64,000 nt of DNA from Phytoactinopolyspora alkaliphila (GTDB lineage Bacteria; Actinomycetota; Actinomycetes; Jiangellales; Jiangellaceae), in NCBI RefSeq assembly GCF_010550695.1, contig NZ_JAAGOB010000012.1:77844-141843 (forward strand). Direction: 5' to 3'. A model generated the notes under the pieces. That model was not told the DNA's origin, did no database searches, and worked only from the letters and a program-made list of their open reading frames with translations. Shown here piece after piece: positions 52,320 to 60,815 of this stretch; within the stretch, counting starts at the first letter, position 1, and every line of letters begins with the position of its first letter. The position numbers and the translations under genes were made by a program.

Positions 52320-52994
52320 ATGGGGAACGGACCGACCGTCGGGGTCCTGGCCTTGCAGGGCGACGTTCGCGAACACCGGGGCATCCTGGAGTCGCTCGGG
52401 GCACAGACGCGCGCCGTGCGTACCGCCGCCGAACTCGGAGCGGTCGACGGGCTCGTCATACCTGGCGGCGAGTCGACCACCATGTGGCGCCTGGCGCGCA
52501 CCTTCGGCCTGCTCGAACCTCTGCGCAAACACATCCAGTCCGGGCTGCCAGCCTACGGCTCATGCGCCGGCATGATCATGCTCGCGGACCGGATCCGGGA
52601 CGGCGTCGCAGGTCAGGAAACCATCGGAGGCCTCGACATCACCGTCCGGCGCAACGCCTTCGGACGCCAGATCGACTCCTTCGAAGGCGAACTCGACTTC
52701 CCGGCCATCGGGGACCCAGCACTCCGGGCGGTGTTCATCCGCGCACCGTGGGTCGAGGAAGTCGGTCCCGGCGTCGAGATCCTCGCCCGGGTGCGGGCCG
52801 GAACCAGCACCCCTGTCACGCCGGAGGCGAGCGTCTCGGCGGACCGTTTTCCGGCCTCGCCGGAGGCGAGCACCTCGGCCGGTAGAATCGTCGCCGTACG
52901 AGCTGGAGGGTTGCTCGCCACGTCGTTCCACCCCGAGCTCACCGCTGATGCGCGCATCCACGCGTACTTCCTCGAGATCATCAAGGAGGCCTAG
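52320..52994 (+). CDS. pdxT: PLP synthase glutaminase subunit PdxT
   Basis: A 224-residue class I glutamine amidotransferase that supplies ammonia to PdxS. Key residues are the GGESTT motif, catalytic Cys in [10 protein letters not shown], and His-Glu in TSFHPEL. The oxyanion region is normal. Between the VRAG strand and IVAVRAGG there is an insertion of about 25 residues holding two similar stretches (PEASVSADR and PEASTSAGR), encoded by a 39-base imperfect repeat (about 52821-52885). ATG 52320 is the start. yebC follows after 4 bases, a conserved actinobacterial order. Confidence 0.95.
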   Translation: MGNGPTVGVLALQGDVREHRGILESLGAQTRAVRTAAELGAVDGLVIPGGESTTMWRLARTFGLLEPLRKHIQSGLPAYGSCAGMIMLADRIRDGVAGQETIGGLDITVRRNAFGRQIDSFEGELDFPAIGDPALRAVFIRAPWVEEVGPGVEILARVRAGTSTPVTPEASVSADRFPASPEASTSAGRIVAVRAGGLLATSFHPELTADARIHAYFLEIIKEA

Positions 52995-52998
52995 ACTG

Positions 52999-53760
52999 AT
53001 GTCCGGCCACTCCAAGTGGGCGACCACCAAGCACAAGAAGGCAGTCGTCGACGCCAGGCGAGGCAAACTCTTCGCCAAGCTGATCAAGAACATCGAGGTG
53101 GCGGCCCGGACGGGCGGGGGAGACCCGGCCGCGAACCCGACGTTGTACGACGCGATCCAGAAGGCCAAGAAGTCTTCGGTCCCCAACGACAACATCGACC
53201 GGGCCGTCAAGCGCGGCTCCGGCGCCGAGGACGGCGGAGCCGACTACCAGACCATCATGTACGAAGGCTACGGGCCCAATGGCGTGGCGGTCCTCGTGGA
53301 GTGCCTCACCGACAACCGCAATCGTGCGGCTTCCGAGGTCCGTATCGCCATGACCCGCAACGGCGGATCGATGGCCGACCCGGGCTCCGTGTCGTATCTG
53401 TTCGATCGCAAGGGCGTCGTCGTCGTTCCCCGGCAGCAAGGTGAGCGAGAGCTCACGGAGGACGAACTTCTCGAGGTGGTGCTCGACGCCGGCGCCGAGG
53501 AGGTCGAGGACCTGGGCGAGGCGTTCGAGATCCGGTCCGAGGCCAGTGAGCTCGTCGACGTCCGCACCGCCATCCAGAAGGCGGGCCTGGACTACGAATC
53601 CGCGGAGTCCTCGTTCATCCCGTCCGTCAGCGTTCCGCTCGACGAGGACGGCGCGAAGAAGATCTTCCGCCTGATCGAAACGCTCGAAGACAGTGACGAC
53701 GTCCAGAACGTGTTCGCCAACTTCGACGTCTCCGACGAGATCATGGAAGCGGTCGGCTGA
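52999..53760 (+). CDS. yebC: YebC/PmpR-family protein
   Basis: A 253-residue protein of the TACO1/YebC family, which includes DNA-binding regulators and translation factors that relieve ribosome stalling on proline stretches. The N-terminus is [53 protein letters not shown] and [27 protein letters not shown] are canonical. Its position upstream of ruvC is conserved in actinobacteria, but here an iron-uptake cluster of about 7 kb lies between yebC and ruvC. Confidence 0.96.
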   Translation: MSGHSKWATTKHKKAVVDARRGKLFAKLIKNIEVAARTGGGDPAANPTLYDAIQKAKKSSVPNDNIDRAVKRGSGAEDGGADYQTIMYEGYGPNGVAVLVECLTDNRNRAASEVRIAMTRNGGSMADPGSVSYLFDRKGVVVVPRQQGERELTEDELLEVVLDAGAEEVEDLGEAFEIRSEASELVDVRTAIQKAGLDYESAESSFIPSVSVPLDEDGAKKIFRLIETLEDSDDVQNVFANFDVSDEIMEAVG

Positions 53761-53762
53761 GC

Positions 53763-54824
53763 TTGACCCAGCTGATGGCCACCGCGGGTGTGCAGGTGGC
53801 CGGCGTCACCAAGTCCTTCGGTGACGTCGAGGTCCTGCACGGCGTGTCGATGACCGTGCCTGCCGGCGGGACGCTCGCTCTGCTCGGCCCCAGCGGCTGC
53901 GGCAAGACCACACTGCTACGCATCATCGCCGGGCTGGAACAGGCCGACGCTGGGACCGTGACGGTCGGCCACGCCGTGCTCACCGACGGCCGGCGCATGG
54001 TCCCTCCGGAGCGCCGCCACGTCGGGATGGTGTTCCAGGACTGGGCATTGTTCCCGCACCTCAGCGTCGCCGCGAACGTGGCCTATGGGCTCCGGAGACT
54101 GCCCGGTGAAGAAGCGCGTCGCCGGGTCGCCGACGCACTCGCGATGGTTGGCCTGAGCGCCCTCGCGGACCGCGCTCCGGAGACGTTGTCCGGAGGGCAG
54201 CAGCAGCGGATCGCGCTCGCCCGGGCCATCGCCCCGCGCCCGGCGGTGCTTCTCCTGGACGAGCCTTTCTCCAACCTCGACGCCGCGTTGCGCGGCCAGG
54301 TGCGGACCGAGGTTCACCAGCTGCTCACGAAGCTGGGCGTCACCACCATGTTCGTCACCCACGACCAGGAGGAGGCGTTCGTCCTGGGCGACACGGTGGC
54401 GGTCGTCCGGGATGGCGCCGTCGTCCAGCAGGCTCCTCCTACGGAGGTCTACGCGCGGCCCGCGGATGCATGGGTGGCCCGCTTCGTCGGCGACGCGAAT
54501 CTCGTACCGGGGCATGCCTCTGGTCTCACCGCGTCGACGGCGCTGGGAATCGTGCCGCTAGACGCGGAGCGATCCGGACCGGTGGAGGTGCTCATCCGGC
54601 CCGAGTCACTCGCGCTGAGCCTCGATACCGACGGCTCTGCCCGGGTGGAGCTGGTCGAGTTCTACGGCCACGACACCGTGTCGCTCGTCCGCGTCGGCGA
54701 CGAGGTCTTGCGCGTGCGGACGCCGGGGGCGCCCCTCGCGCACCGCGACGAGCGGGTCAGGCTCACATACAGCGGTCCGTCCGCCGCCGTCGCCTATGTG
54801 CGCCGGCCAGCAGCCGCTCAGTAG
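53763..54824 (+). CDS. fbpC: Ferric-iron ABC transporter ATPase (FbpC-like)
   Basis: A 353-residue ABC ATPase of the iron/spermidine group. Walker A GPSGCGKTT, Q-loop FQDWALFPHLSV, signature LSGGQQQR, Walker B VLLLDEPFSNLD and switch His in VTHDQEEA are intact; a C-terminal TOBE domain (about 235-345) follows. The start is TTG 53763, two bases after yebC; ATG 53775 is an alternative. The FbpA/FbpB-like partners are 3-6 kb away on the opposite strand, so this ATPase belongs to the same uptake system but a different transcription unit, probably driven by the yebC promoter. Confidence 0.85.
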   Translation: MTQLMATAGVQVAGVTKSFGDVEVLHGVSMTVPAGGTLALLGPSGCGKTTLLRIIAGLEQADAGTVTVGHAVLTDGRRMVPPERRHVGMVFQDWALFPHLSVAANVAYGLRRLPGEEARRRVADALAMVGLSALADRAPETLSGGQQQRIALARAIAPRPAVLLLDEPFSNLDAALRGQVRTEVHQLLTKLGVTTMFVTHDQEEAFVLGDTVAVVRDGAVVQQAPPTEVYARPADAWVARFVGDANLVPGHASGLTASTALGIVPLDAERSGPVEVLIRPESLALSLDTDGSARVELVEFYGHDTVSLVRVGDEVLRVRTPGAPLAHRDERVRLTYSGPSAAVAYVRRPAAAQ

Positions 54825-54848
54825 GCGGGCCACCGGGAGCGGCAGTCC

Positions 54849-55286
54849 TCAGCGGCCGGGAACCCAGAGCTTGGAGGCTGGTGAGGGTTGCTGGGACTGA
54901 GCGGGTTGCGCCGCCGCGCCGGTTGCCGTGGCCGGGGGAGCGGGCGGCCGCGGCAGGTCGTTCTCCTCTGGCGCGCCCCGCTGCGCAACCGCCTGCTCGC
55001 CCTGGACCTGGGCCATCCGCAGCTGACCGAGAACCTGATCGAACTGCTGGGCCTGCTGAGCAGGCAGGTACTGACGGGCATGATCGAGCATGAGCGCGCT
55101 CAGGTCGATCATGAGCCGGGCGTCGTTCCGGCCGATCTTGGCCTGCGCGGCGGTCAGGACGCCGCTCATGGTCTCCAGCACTATGCGGTCCGCAGGAACC
55201 GAGCGGAGCTGGGCCAAGTACTCGCGATACTCGTTCTCGGACGGCTCAGCCGCCTGCTCTCCCCGCGTGGTCGATTCGTCGCTCAC
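54849..55286 (-). CDS. DUF1844 family protein
   Basis: A 145-residue acidic protein. The central ARLMIDLSALMLDHARQYLPAQQAQQFDQVLGQLRMA is a helical hairpin typical of DUF1844. The C-terminal third is low-complexity Pro/Ala/Gln. A GTG start is at 55286. The function is unknown. It is convergent with the FbpC-like gene and lies 84 bases downstream of the adenylation fusion. Confidence 0.8.
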   Translation of the reverse strand: MSDESTTRGEQAAEPSENEYREYLAQLRSVPADRIVLETMSGVLTAAQAKIGRNDARLMIDLSALMLDHARQYLPAQQAQQFDQVLGQLRMAQVQGEQAVAQRGAPEENDLPRPPAPPATATGAAAQPAQSQQPSPASKLWVPGR

Positions 55287-55370
55287 AGGTCACAGGATAG
55301 CCGCGCGGCTGCCGTGCCTGGTGCGCCGACCACCGGTCGGCAGTCGACTCCCGTCACGCTGGGCGAGCCC

Positions 55371-57875
55371 TCAGCGCATCAGGCGACGCTGGACAGCCCT
55401 GACCACGAGCCACGCCACGGCCCCGGCCACCAGGGAGGCCACGACGGCCAGGCCCCGATCGACGCCGACGAGGTGGGGATAGACCTGCCAGTGGATCAGA
55501 TAGATGTACAGGGAGCTGCTTGCCAGGAGACCGGCCAGCCGGCTGGCTAGAGCGGGCGACGGGACGCTGGCCGTCCACAGCAGGAGCATCAGCCCGCCGA
55601 TCATCAGAGCTTCCCGCGACGGATTGCCGAAGAAGCCCGGCACCGTAGCGACGACGACGGCTGTGAGCAGCAGGCGTTGCCACACGCGCGTGGCGCGCGC
55701 CATCGCCCATCCGAGCGCGAACAGCCACAGTGCCGGCAGCATATGGGGCACTCCGAGCCCGACCACTTCGAACCTGGTGAGGAGCCCGGCGGCCACCAAG
55801 CCGAGGGCGAACCCGAACGGGAATCGCCGCTCGAGCCGGTCGGCCCACGGAATCGACAGGAGTGCGGCGAGACCGAGCAGTATGTACACCAGGATCTCGA
55901 CGAACCAGAAGTGCCAGCGGCTGTCCCAGGTGGGGGAGCCGAGGAACCCGTTGAGCAGGGCGATGTTGGCGATGCCGTACGTACCGGACACGACGACGAC
56001 GGCGGCGATCCACACCATGCTCGGCACGGCGATCCGCGCGATGCTGCCCAGCTGCTGTCGCAGCCGGACGAGACGTCCTGCCGACGTGAGCCGGAAACGC
56101 GCGAAGTTGAAGCCGGCCACCGCGAGGAGGACATGAGCACCGCCGAGCACGCTGAACAGGCCGGCATGTGTACCGACGATCGCGACGATAGCCGCGGCAC
56201 GCAGGAGGACGCTGGTCTCGGCGGTGCGCCCGCCGAACAGCCGGCGCCGAGGGCTGGGCACCAGGTCCCGGATCGGAGTGGTGTGCCAGTTCGCCGGCAC
56301 CTGACCGAGGAGGTGTTCCAGACGGACCGACATCTCGACATAGGACAAGGAGTCTCCGCCCAGCTCGACGAACGTGTCGTCCTCGGTCGCGTCGGGCCGG
56401 TTCAGAAGCTCCGCGAACAGATCCCGAAGGCGGGCCGGATCCCCGGCAGGTGCCGTGGCCACGGCGGGATCCGCCGGCCGACGCTCGGAGAGCGCAAGCA
56501 CGGCCTGGTAGTCCGGCTTGCCGGTGGACAAGCGCGGGATTTCGACGACGGTGCGGACGTCGACGGCATGCCCCGGAAGCCCACACCGTTCCATGACGAA
56601 CCGCCAGATTTCGTCGGCATCGTGCCCACCCTCCACGGCGACGGCGAGACGCCCGTCCGTTCCTGCACAACAGGAGATCAGCCCGCGCCCCGCGAGAACC
56701 GCCTCCAGCTGCTGAAGGTCCACCCGGAGGCCGGCGACCTTGACGAACCTGGCCCGGCGGCCGACGATCTCGTACAGTCCGGCGTCGGTCAGACGGGCGA
56801 GGTCCCCGGTACGCAGCGACGTGACGTTCCGGCCGAGGCTCAAGTCCGCGGGCGTGTCCGCGTAGCCGAGCATGACGTTCGGTCCGTCGTAGACGAGCTC
56901 TCCGACACCGGGCGGGTCATCGGCCCGTCTCTCCAGGGAGAACGAGCCTCCGGGGATGGCCACACCGACGGTATGCGGGTGCGACGCCGCGAGGTCCGGC
57001 GGCAGATAGGCCATCCGGGCGGTCGCCTCGGTCTGGCCGTACATGACGAACAGGTCCCAGCCGCGCTGCTGGCCGAGCTGTGCATAGCCGCGTACCCGCT
57101 CCGCGTCCAGCCGGCCTCCCGCCTGGGTGATGTAGCGCAAACCGGGCAGTTCCATGCTCGCGAAGTCCACCCGGTCGAGGAGATCGAACGTGTGCGGCAC
57201 TCCGGCGAACGACGTTCCGGCGTGTGCCCGGAAGAGGTCCCAGAAGCACGCGTCCACTACCGACAGTTCGGTGAGGATGAGGCCGGCGCCGACGGCCAGA
57301 TGGCTGTGGACGACGGACAGGCCGTAGCAATAATGCATCGGCAGTGTCGTAGCGGAGCGATCGGACGCCCGGACACCGAGATAGCCGGCGATCGCCTCGG
57401 CGTTGGACTGGAGATTCTCGTGCGACAGCCGCACCAGCTTGGGCGAGCCGGTCGATCCGGACGTGCTCATCAGCAGCGCGAGGTCCGGATGCAGATCATG
57501 GGTGGAGCCTGGGCGCCGCTCATCGGGCTGCCATGCCCCGCCGGCCGGGCTGAGAACCACGTCGGGGTCGTAAGCGTCCGCGAGCGAGTCCGCGTGGCCC
57601 GGCGGCACGAGCAGCGCGACGTGCCCGGCCCGGAGCGTGCCCAGGTACCAGACAAGAGACTCCAGGTCGTTCGACGCCGCGATCAGCACCAGCCGGCGGG
57701 TGTCGCCCAGCTGTCGTGCCGCCGCGTCCACCCGCGCGGCCAGCTCACGGTAGGACAACTCGAGCCCGTCCGTGGCGACGGCGAGCCGGTCTCCGTGTAC
57801 GTCGAGGCGCGCGGCGAACCGCACGGCCGGCGCCGGCGTGGCCGGTTCCCGTTCAAGGGGGAGTGGCAGGGTCAC
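55371..57875 (-). CDS. Adenylation-PCP-acyltransferase-3 membrane fusion protein
   Basis: An 834-residue protein with three parts. The adenylation domain (1 to about 460) has the core motifs LLMSTSGSTGSPK (A3), MYGQTEATA (A5), TGDLARLTDAGLYEIVGR (A7/A8) and catalytic Lys453 in STGKPDY. A carrier-protein domain follows, about 475-545, with Ser509 in the LGGDSL phosphopantetheine site. The C-terminal part (about 555-834) is a ten-TM acyltransferase-3-like domain starting LRAAAIVAIVGTH, the catalytic His motif of that family. The protein should activate a carboxylic acid, hold it as a thioester and pass it to a membrane or exported acceptor. The acid and acceptor are unknown; the A domain lacks the FDxS motif of amino-acid-specific NRPS domains. 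ATG 57875 overlaps the permease stop by 4 bases, so it is co-expressed with iron uptake. Confidence 0.85.
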   Translation of the reverse strand: MTLPLPLEREPATPAPAVRFAARLDVHGDRLAVATDGLELSYRELAARVDAAARQLGDTRRLVLIAASNDLESLVWYLGTLRAGHVALLVPPGHADSLADAYDPDVVLSPAGGAWQPDERRPGSTHDLHPDLALLMSTSGSTGSPKLVRLSHENLQSNAEAIAGYLGVRASDRSATTLPMHYCYGLSVVHSHLAVGAGLILTELSVVDACFWDLFRAHAGTSFAGVPHTFDLLDRVDFASMELPGLRYITQAGGRLDAERVRGYAQLGQQRGWDLFVMYGQTEATARMAYLPPDLAASHPHTVGVAIPGGSFSLERRADDPPGVGELVYDGPNVMLGYADTPADLSLGRNVTSLRTGDLARLTDAGLYEIVGRRARFVKVAGLRVDLQQLEAVLAGRGLISCCAGTDGRLAVAVEGGHDADEIWRFVMERCGLPGHAVDVRTVVEIPRLSTGKPDYQAVLALSERRPADPAVATAPAGDPARLRDLFAELLNRPDATEDDTFVELGGDSLSYVEMSVRLEHLLGQVPANWHTTPIRDLVPSPRRRLFGGRTAETSVLLRAAAIVAIVGTHAGLFSVLGGAHVLLAVAGFNFARFRLTSAGRLVRLRQQLGSIARIAVPSMVWIAAVVVVSGTYGIANIALLNGFLGSPTWDSRWHFWFVEILVYILLGLAALLSIPWADRLERRFPFGFALGLVAAGLLTRFEVVGLGVPHMLPALWLFALGWAMARATRVWQRLLLTAVVVATVPGFFGNPSREALMIGGLMLLLWTASVPSPALASRLAGLLASSSLYIYLIHWQVYPHLVGVDRGLAVVASLVAGAVAWLVVRAVQRRLMR

Positions 57876-59554
57876 GCTCGGCCCCCGCCCGCGGCGCCGA
57901 CGGGGACGAGAACCGGTGCCCGGTCCACCGGTGTGGCCGGGGGCAACTCAACGAGGTCCGAGCGCCGTGACCGGGTCTGCCGTCGCGGGCGCGCATCGTC
58001 ACGCAGGGCCAGCACGGCGGTGGGGACGCTGGCGAGCACGACCAGCGTCAGCGCGGGCAGGGCGGCCGCGCCGTAGAAGTTCTCCGACGTGGTGCTCCAC
58101 ACCTGAGTGGCGAGCGTGGAGAAGCCCGTGGGCGCGAGCATGAGCGTAGCCGGCAACTCCTTCATGACGGTCAGGAAGACCAGGGCGGCGCCGGTGAGCA
58201 CGCCGGAGCGGGAGAGCGGCATGACCACGGAGAAGAACGTCCGGGCCGGCCCGTACCCGAGTGTGCGGGACGCCTCCTCCCACGCCGGGTTGACCTGCTG
58301 GACAGAGCTCTTCATGGGCCCGAGCGCAAGCGGGAGAAACATCACGACGTATGCCACCACCAGCATCGTGATCGTCTGATACACCGACGGCACGTGCCGG
58401 GCACCGAACGAGACCAGGCCCAGGGCCACCACCACTCCGGGGAGCGCGTAGCCGATCCAGCCGAAGCCCTCGAGCACACGCCCCGTGCGAGTGCGGTGCC
58501 GGGTGGCCAGCATAGTGACCGGCCAGGCGGCGACCACGACGGCGACAGCCGCCAGCGCCGATGCCTGCAGGCTGTTCGCTACCAGCTCGCCGGCCAGGCG
58601 CACCGGCTCGCCCGTGCGCAGCCAGCGAATCAGCCACAGCACGATCACGCCGACGGGAAGTGCAGCGCCCAGCGCGAAGACCGCGCATCCGGCGGCGAAG
58701 GCCGGCCAACGCCACCGGCCGAGCGGCTGGGACCGCGGCCGGCGTGAGCCCGCATGCAGATGTGTGGTGGCTGCGCGCCGGGCCCGCAGTTCTGGCACCA
58801 GCACCACCACCGCGAGGGCCACCAGCAGCAGCGCCAGCACGGAAGCGGCGGATCTGTCGATCACGTTGTAGCGAACATAGATGACCCTGGTGAACGCGTC
58901 GAAGCGCAGCATCGAAACCGCGCCGAAGTCGCTGAGCGCGTACAGCGCCACGAGCAACCCGCCGGAGACCAGGGCCGGACGCAAGGCTGGCACCACCACC
59001 CGCCGGAACGTCCCGAAGGCGTTCTGGCCGAGCGTACGGCTGGCTTCCTCGGCGCTCGGGTCCAGGCGGCGGAGAGTGGCCCGCACAGTCAAGAACACGT
59101 AGGGATAGGAAATGATCGTCAGGACGAACCACGCGCCCCAGTAACCGTAGATCGACGGCAGCCGGTCCACGCCGAGCGGCTGCAGCCAGCCCTGAAGCAG
59201 GCCACGCGGACCGAGGAACGACACGTAGGCGTATGCGGCGATGTACGAGGGCAACGCGAGCGGCAGCGCCAGGAGGACGGTCAGTACGCCGCGTGCCGGC
59301 ACGTCGGTGCGGATGGTCAGCCAGGCCAGTGGCGCTCCGATCAGGATTGCCCCCACTGTCACCCCGGCCATCAGTCCCACGGTGTTCACCAGGACCTCGA
59401 TGGTGCGAGGCTCGGCGAGCACCTCCCACGCCCGTTCGAGTCCGCTCTCGGTGGCGCGGATGATCAGGTAGGCAGGCGGCAGTAGGGCCAGGATCGCGAC
59501 TGCGGCGGCCGCTACAGTGAGCGCCCGGCCGGAGAACCGCCGCGTACTGGCCAC
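57872..59554 (-). CDS. fbpB: Ferric-iron ABC transporter permease (FbpB-like, two fused halves)
   Basis: A 560-residue permease with about 12 TM helices. Each half carries an ATPase-contact EAA loop: AEEASRTLGQNAFGTFRRVVVPALRPA near residue 170, and WEEASRTLGYGPARTFFSVVMPLSRSG near residue 425. The fused double-permease layout is typical of FbpB/SfuB ferric-iron systems. ATG 59554 lies just after the binding-protein gene stop (gap of 3 bases), and its stop overlaps the adenylation fusion by 4 bases. All three genes form one operon. The cognate ATPase is the fbpC-like gene at 53763. Confidence 0.92.
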   Translation of the reverse strand: MASTRRFSGRALTVAAAAVAILALLPPAYLIIRATESGLERAWEVLAEPRTIEVLVNTVGLMAGVTVGAILIGAPLAWLTIRTDVPARGVLTVLLALPLALPSYIAAYAYVSFLGPRGLLQGWLQPLGVDRLPSIYGYWGAWFVLTIISYPYVFLTVRATLRRLDPSAEEASRTLGQNAFGTFRRVVVPALRPALVSGGLLVALYALSDFGAVSMLRFDAFTRVIYVRYNVIDRSAASVLALLLVALAVVVLVPELRARRAATTHLHAGSRRPRSQPLGRWRWPAFAAGCAVFALGAALPVGVIVLWLIRWLRTGEPVRLAGELVANSLQASALAAVAVVVAAWPVTMLATRHRTRTGRVLEGFGWIGYALPGVVVALGLVSFGARHVPSVYQTITMLVVAYVVMFLPLALGPMKSSVQQVNPAWEEASRTLGYGPARTFFSVVMPLSRSGVLTGAALVFLTVMKELPATLMLAPTGFSTLATQVWSTTSENFYGAAALPALTLVVLASVPTAVLALRDDARPRRQTRSRRSDLVELPPATPVDRAPVLVPVGAAGGGRA

Positions 59555-59557
59555 GTT

Positions 59558-60556
59558 CTACAAGACCCCGGTCTCTTGAAGCAGCTGCAGTGTTCCTTCG
59601 AGGTCCTCGAGCTCGGAGAGGTCGATGGCGGGCGGGTCGAGAGACTCAAGCGTCGGCATGCCATCCGGCGGAGCCATCCCCTTGACCAGAGGGAACTCCC
59701 AGGTCTCGGTCGCGAAGTACTGCTGTCCGGCTTCGCTGAGCAAGTACTCCACGAACTCCGTGGCCGCCTCGGTGTTCTCCGACGTGGCCAGGATGCCCGC
59801 GCCGGCGACGTTGACCAGCGCACCCGGGTCGCCGTCACCGTAGAACTTGTTGGCCGCCGGGAGATCCGGCGCCTCCGCCAGTTTCGGGTAGAGGTAGTAG
59901 TGGTTCACCAAGCCCGCCTCGATCTCACCGGCAGCCACCGCGTCGACCACGGCGATGTTGTTCTCGTATGCCTGCGTGCCGTTGTCCCGCATGGCCTCGA
60001 GCCATTCCGCCGTGGCCTCCTCGCCTTCGAGCACGCGCAACGCGGTGACGAACGCCTGGAAGCTAGCGTTGGGCGGCGCCCAGCCGATCCGGCCCTGCCA
60101 GGCCGGGTCGGTGAACTCCGCCACCGTGTCCGGCAGGTCGTCCTCATCGAGCACGTCCGTGTTGTAGACCACGACCCGTGCCCGGCCGGAGAGCCCGACC
60201 CAGTGGTCCTCGGGAGAGCGGTAGGTGGCGGCCACCCGCTCGAGCAGGCCGGCGGGCAGGTCGGCGAGCAGGCCGGCGGCGGACAGCGCGCCCAGCGCTC
60301 CGGCATCTTGCCCGAAGAACACGTCGGCGGGCGAGTTCTGCCCTTCCTCCAGGATCTGTGCGGCCATTTCGGCGGTGCTGCCGTAACGCACGTCTACCGT
60401 CAGCCCGGACGCGTCCTCGAACTGCTGGATGACAGGCCCCACGAGGCTCTCGCTGCGCCCGGAATAGACCGTCAGATCGGCGTCGTCGCCGGACCCGCAT
60501 GCAGCGAGGAGGAGGACAAGAAGGGCCGCGCCGGCAGCCTTGATGCGAACCCGCAA
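59558..60556 (-). CDS. fbpA: Ferric-iron-binding lipoprotein (FbpA-like)
   Basis: A 332-residue extracytoplasmic Fe3+ receptor. Lipobox LLAAC gives a lipidated Cys near residue 19. LTVYSGRSESLVGPVIQQFEDASG and YGSTAEMAAQI match FbpA proteins; the two adjacent iron-ligating Tyr residues are seen in GLVNHYYLYPKL. GAGILATSEN and AGQQYFATETWEFPLV are family typical. The start is TTG 60556: GGAGG (60565-60569) lies 8 bases before it and the hydrophobic signal begins just after (RVRIKAAGAALLVLLLAAC). Two iron-box-like palindromes lie about 90-140 bases upstream. It is first in the operon. Confidence 0.9.
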   Translation of the reverse strand: MRVRIKAAGAALLVLLLAACGSGDDADLTVYSGRSESLVGPVIQQFEDASGLTVDVRYGSTAEMAAQILEEGQNSPADVFFGQDAGALGALSAAGLLADLPAGLLERVAATYRSPEDHWVGLSGRARVVVYNTDVLDEDDLPDTVAEFTDPAWQGRIGWAPPNASFQAFVTALRVLEGEEATAEWLEAMRDNGTQAYENNIAVVDAVAAGEIEAGLVNHYYLYPKLAEAPDLPAANKFYGDGDPGALVNVAGAGILATSENTEAATEFVEYLLSEAGQQYFATETWEFPLVKGMAPPDGMPTLESLDPPAIDLSELEDLEGTLQLLQETGVL

Positions 60557-60647
60557 GGGTGTGACCTCCGGTATGAGATTCCCGCGCTGAAGCGTTCGGG
60601 CGCGGAGGGAGCGGTTGTGCTGTGGCTGGTCCCCGCCGCACGGCGGC

Positions 60648-60666
60648 TGAGGCAAGGCTTACTTTA
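60648..60666. promoter_or_regulatory. DtxR/IdeR-type iron box 1
   Basis: The 19-base element matches the IdeR/DtxR consensus (TTAGGTTAGGCTAACCTAA) at 13 of 19 positions by eye, including AGG, AGGCT and AC in register. It lies about 90 bases upstream of the FbpA-like start. DtxR/IdeR-type proteins repress promoters when iron is sufficient. Confidence 0.6.
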
Positions 60667-60677
60667 ACTAGTGCAAG

Positions 60678-60696
60678 TGAGGTTTGCCAAACCTGA
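60678..60696. promoter_or_regulatory. DtxR/IdeR-type iron box 2
   Basis: The element matches the IdeR/DtxR consensus at 15 of 19 positions by eye and contains a perfect 15-base palindrome (AGGTTTG-C-CAAACCT, 60680-60694). Its centre is 30 bases from that of box 1, about three helical turns. The two boxes together are strong evidence that the FbpA-FbpB-acyltransferase operon is iron-regulated. Confidence 0.7.
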
Positions 60697-60815
60697 GCGC
60701 GAAGCACGTGAGCCGCCTGCCCGATCGCCGGACTGGACGCATCGGCGCGTCGGCGCCGGCCGGCCGGTCGCGTGCGAGTAAGGTGTTGCCCGAACTAGTG
60801 TTCGGTGGAGGGCAT

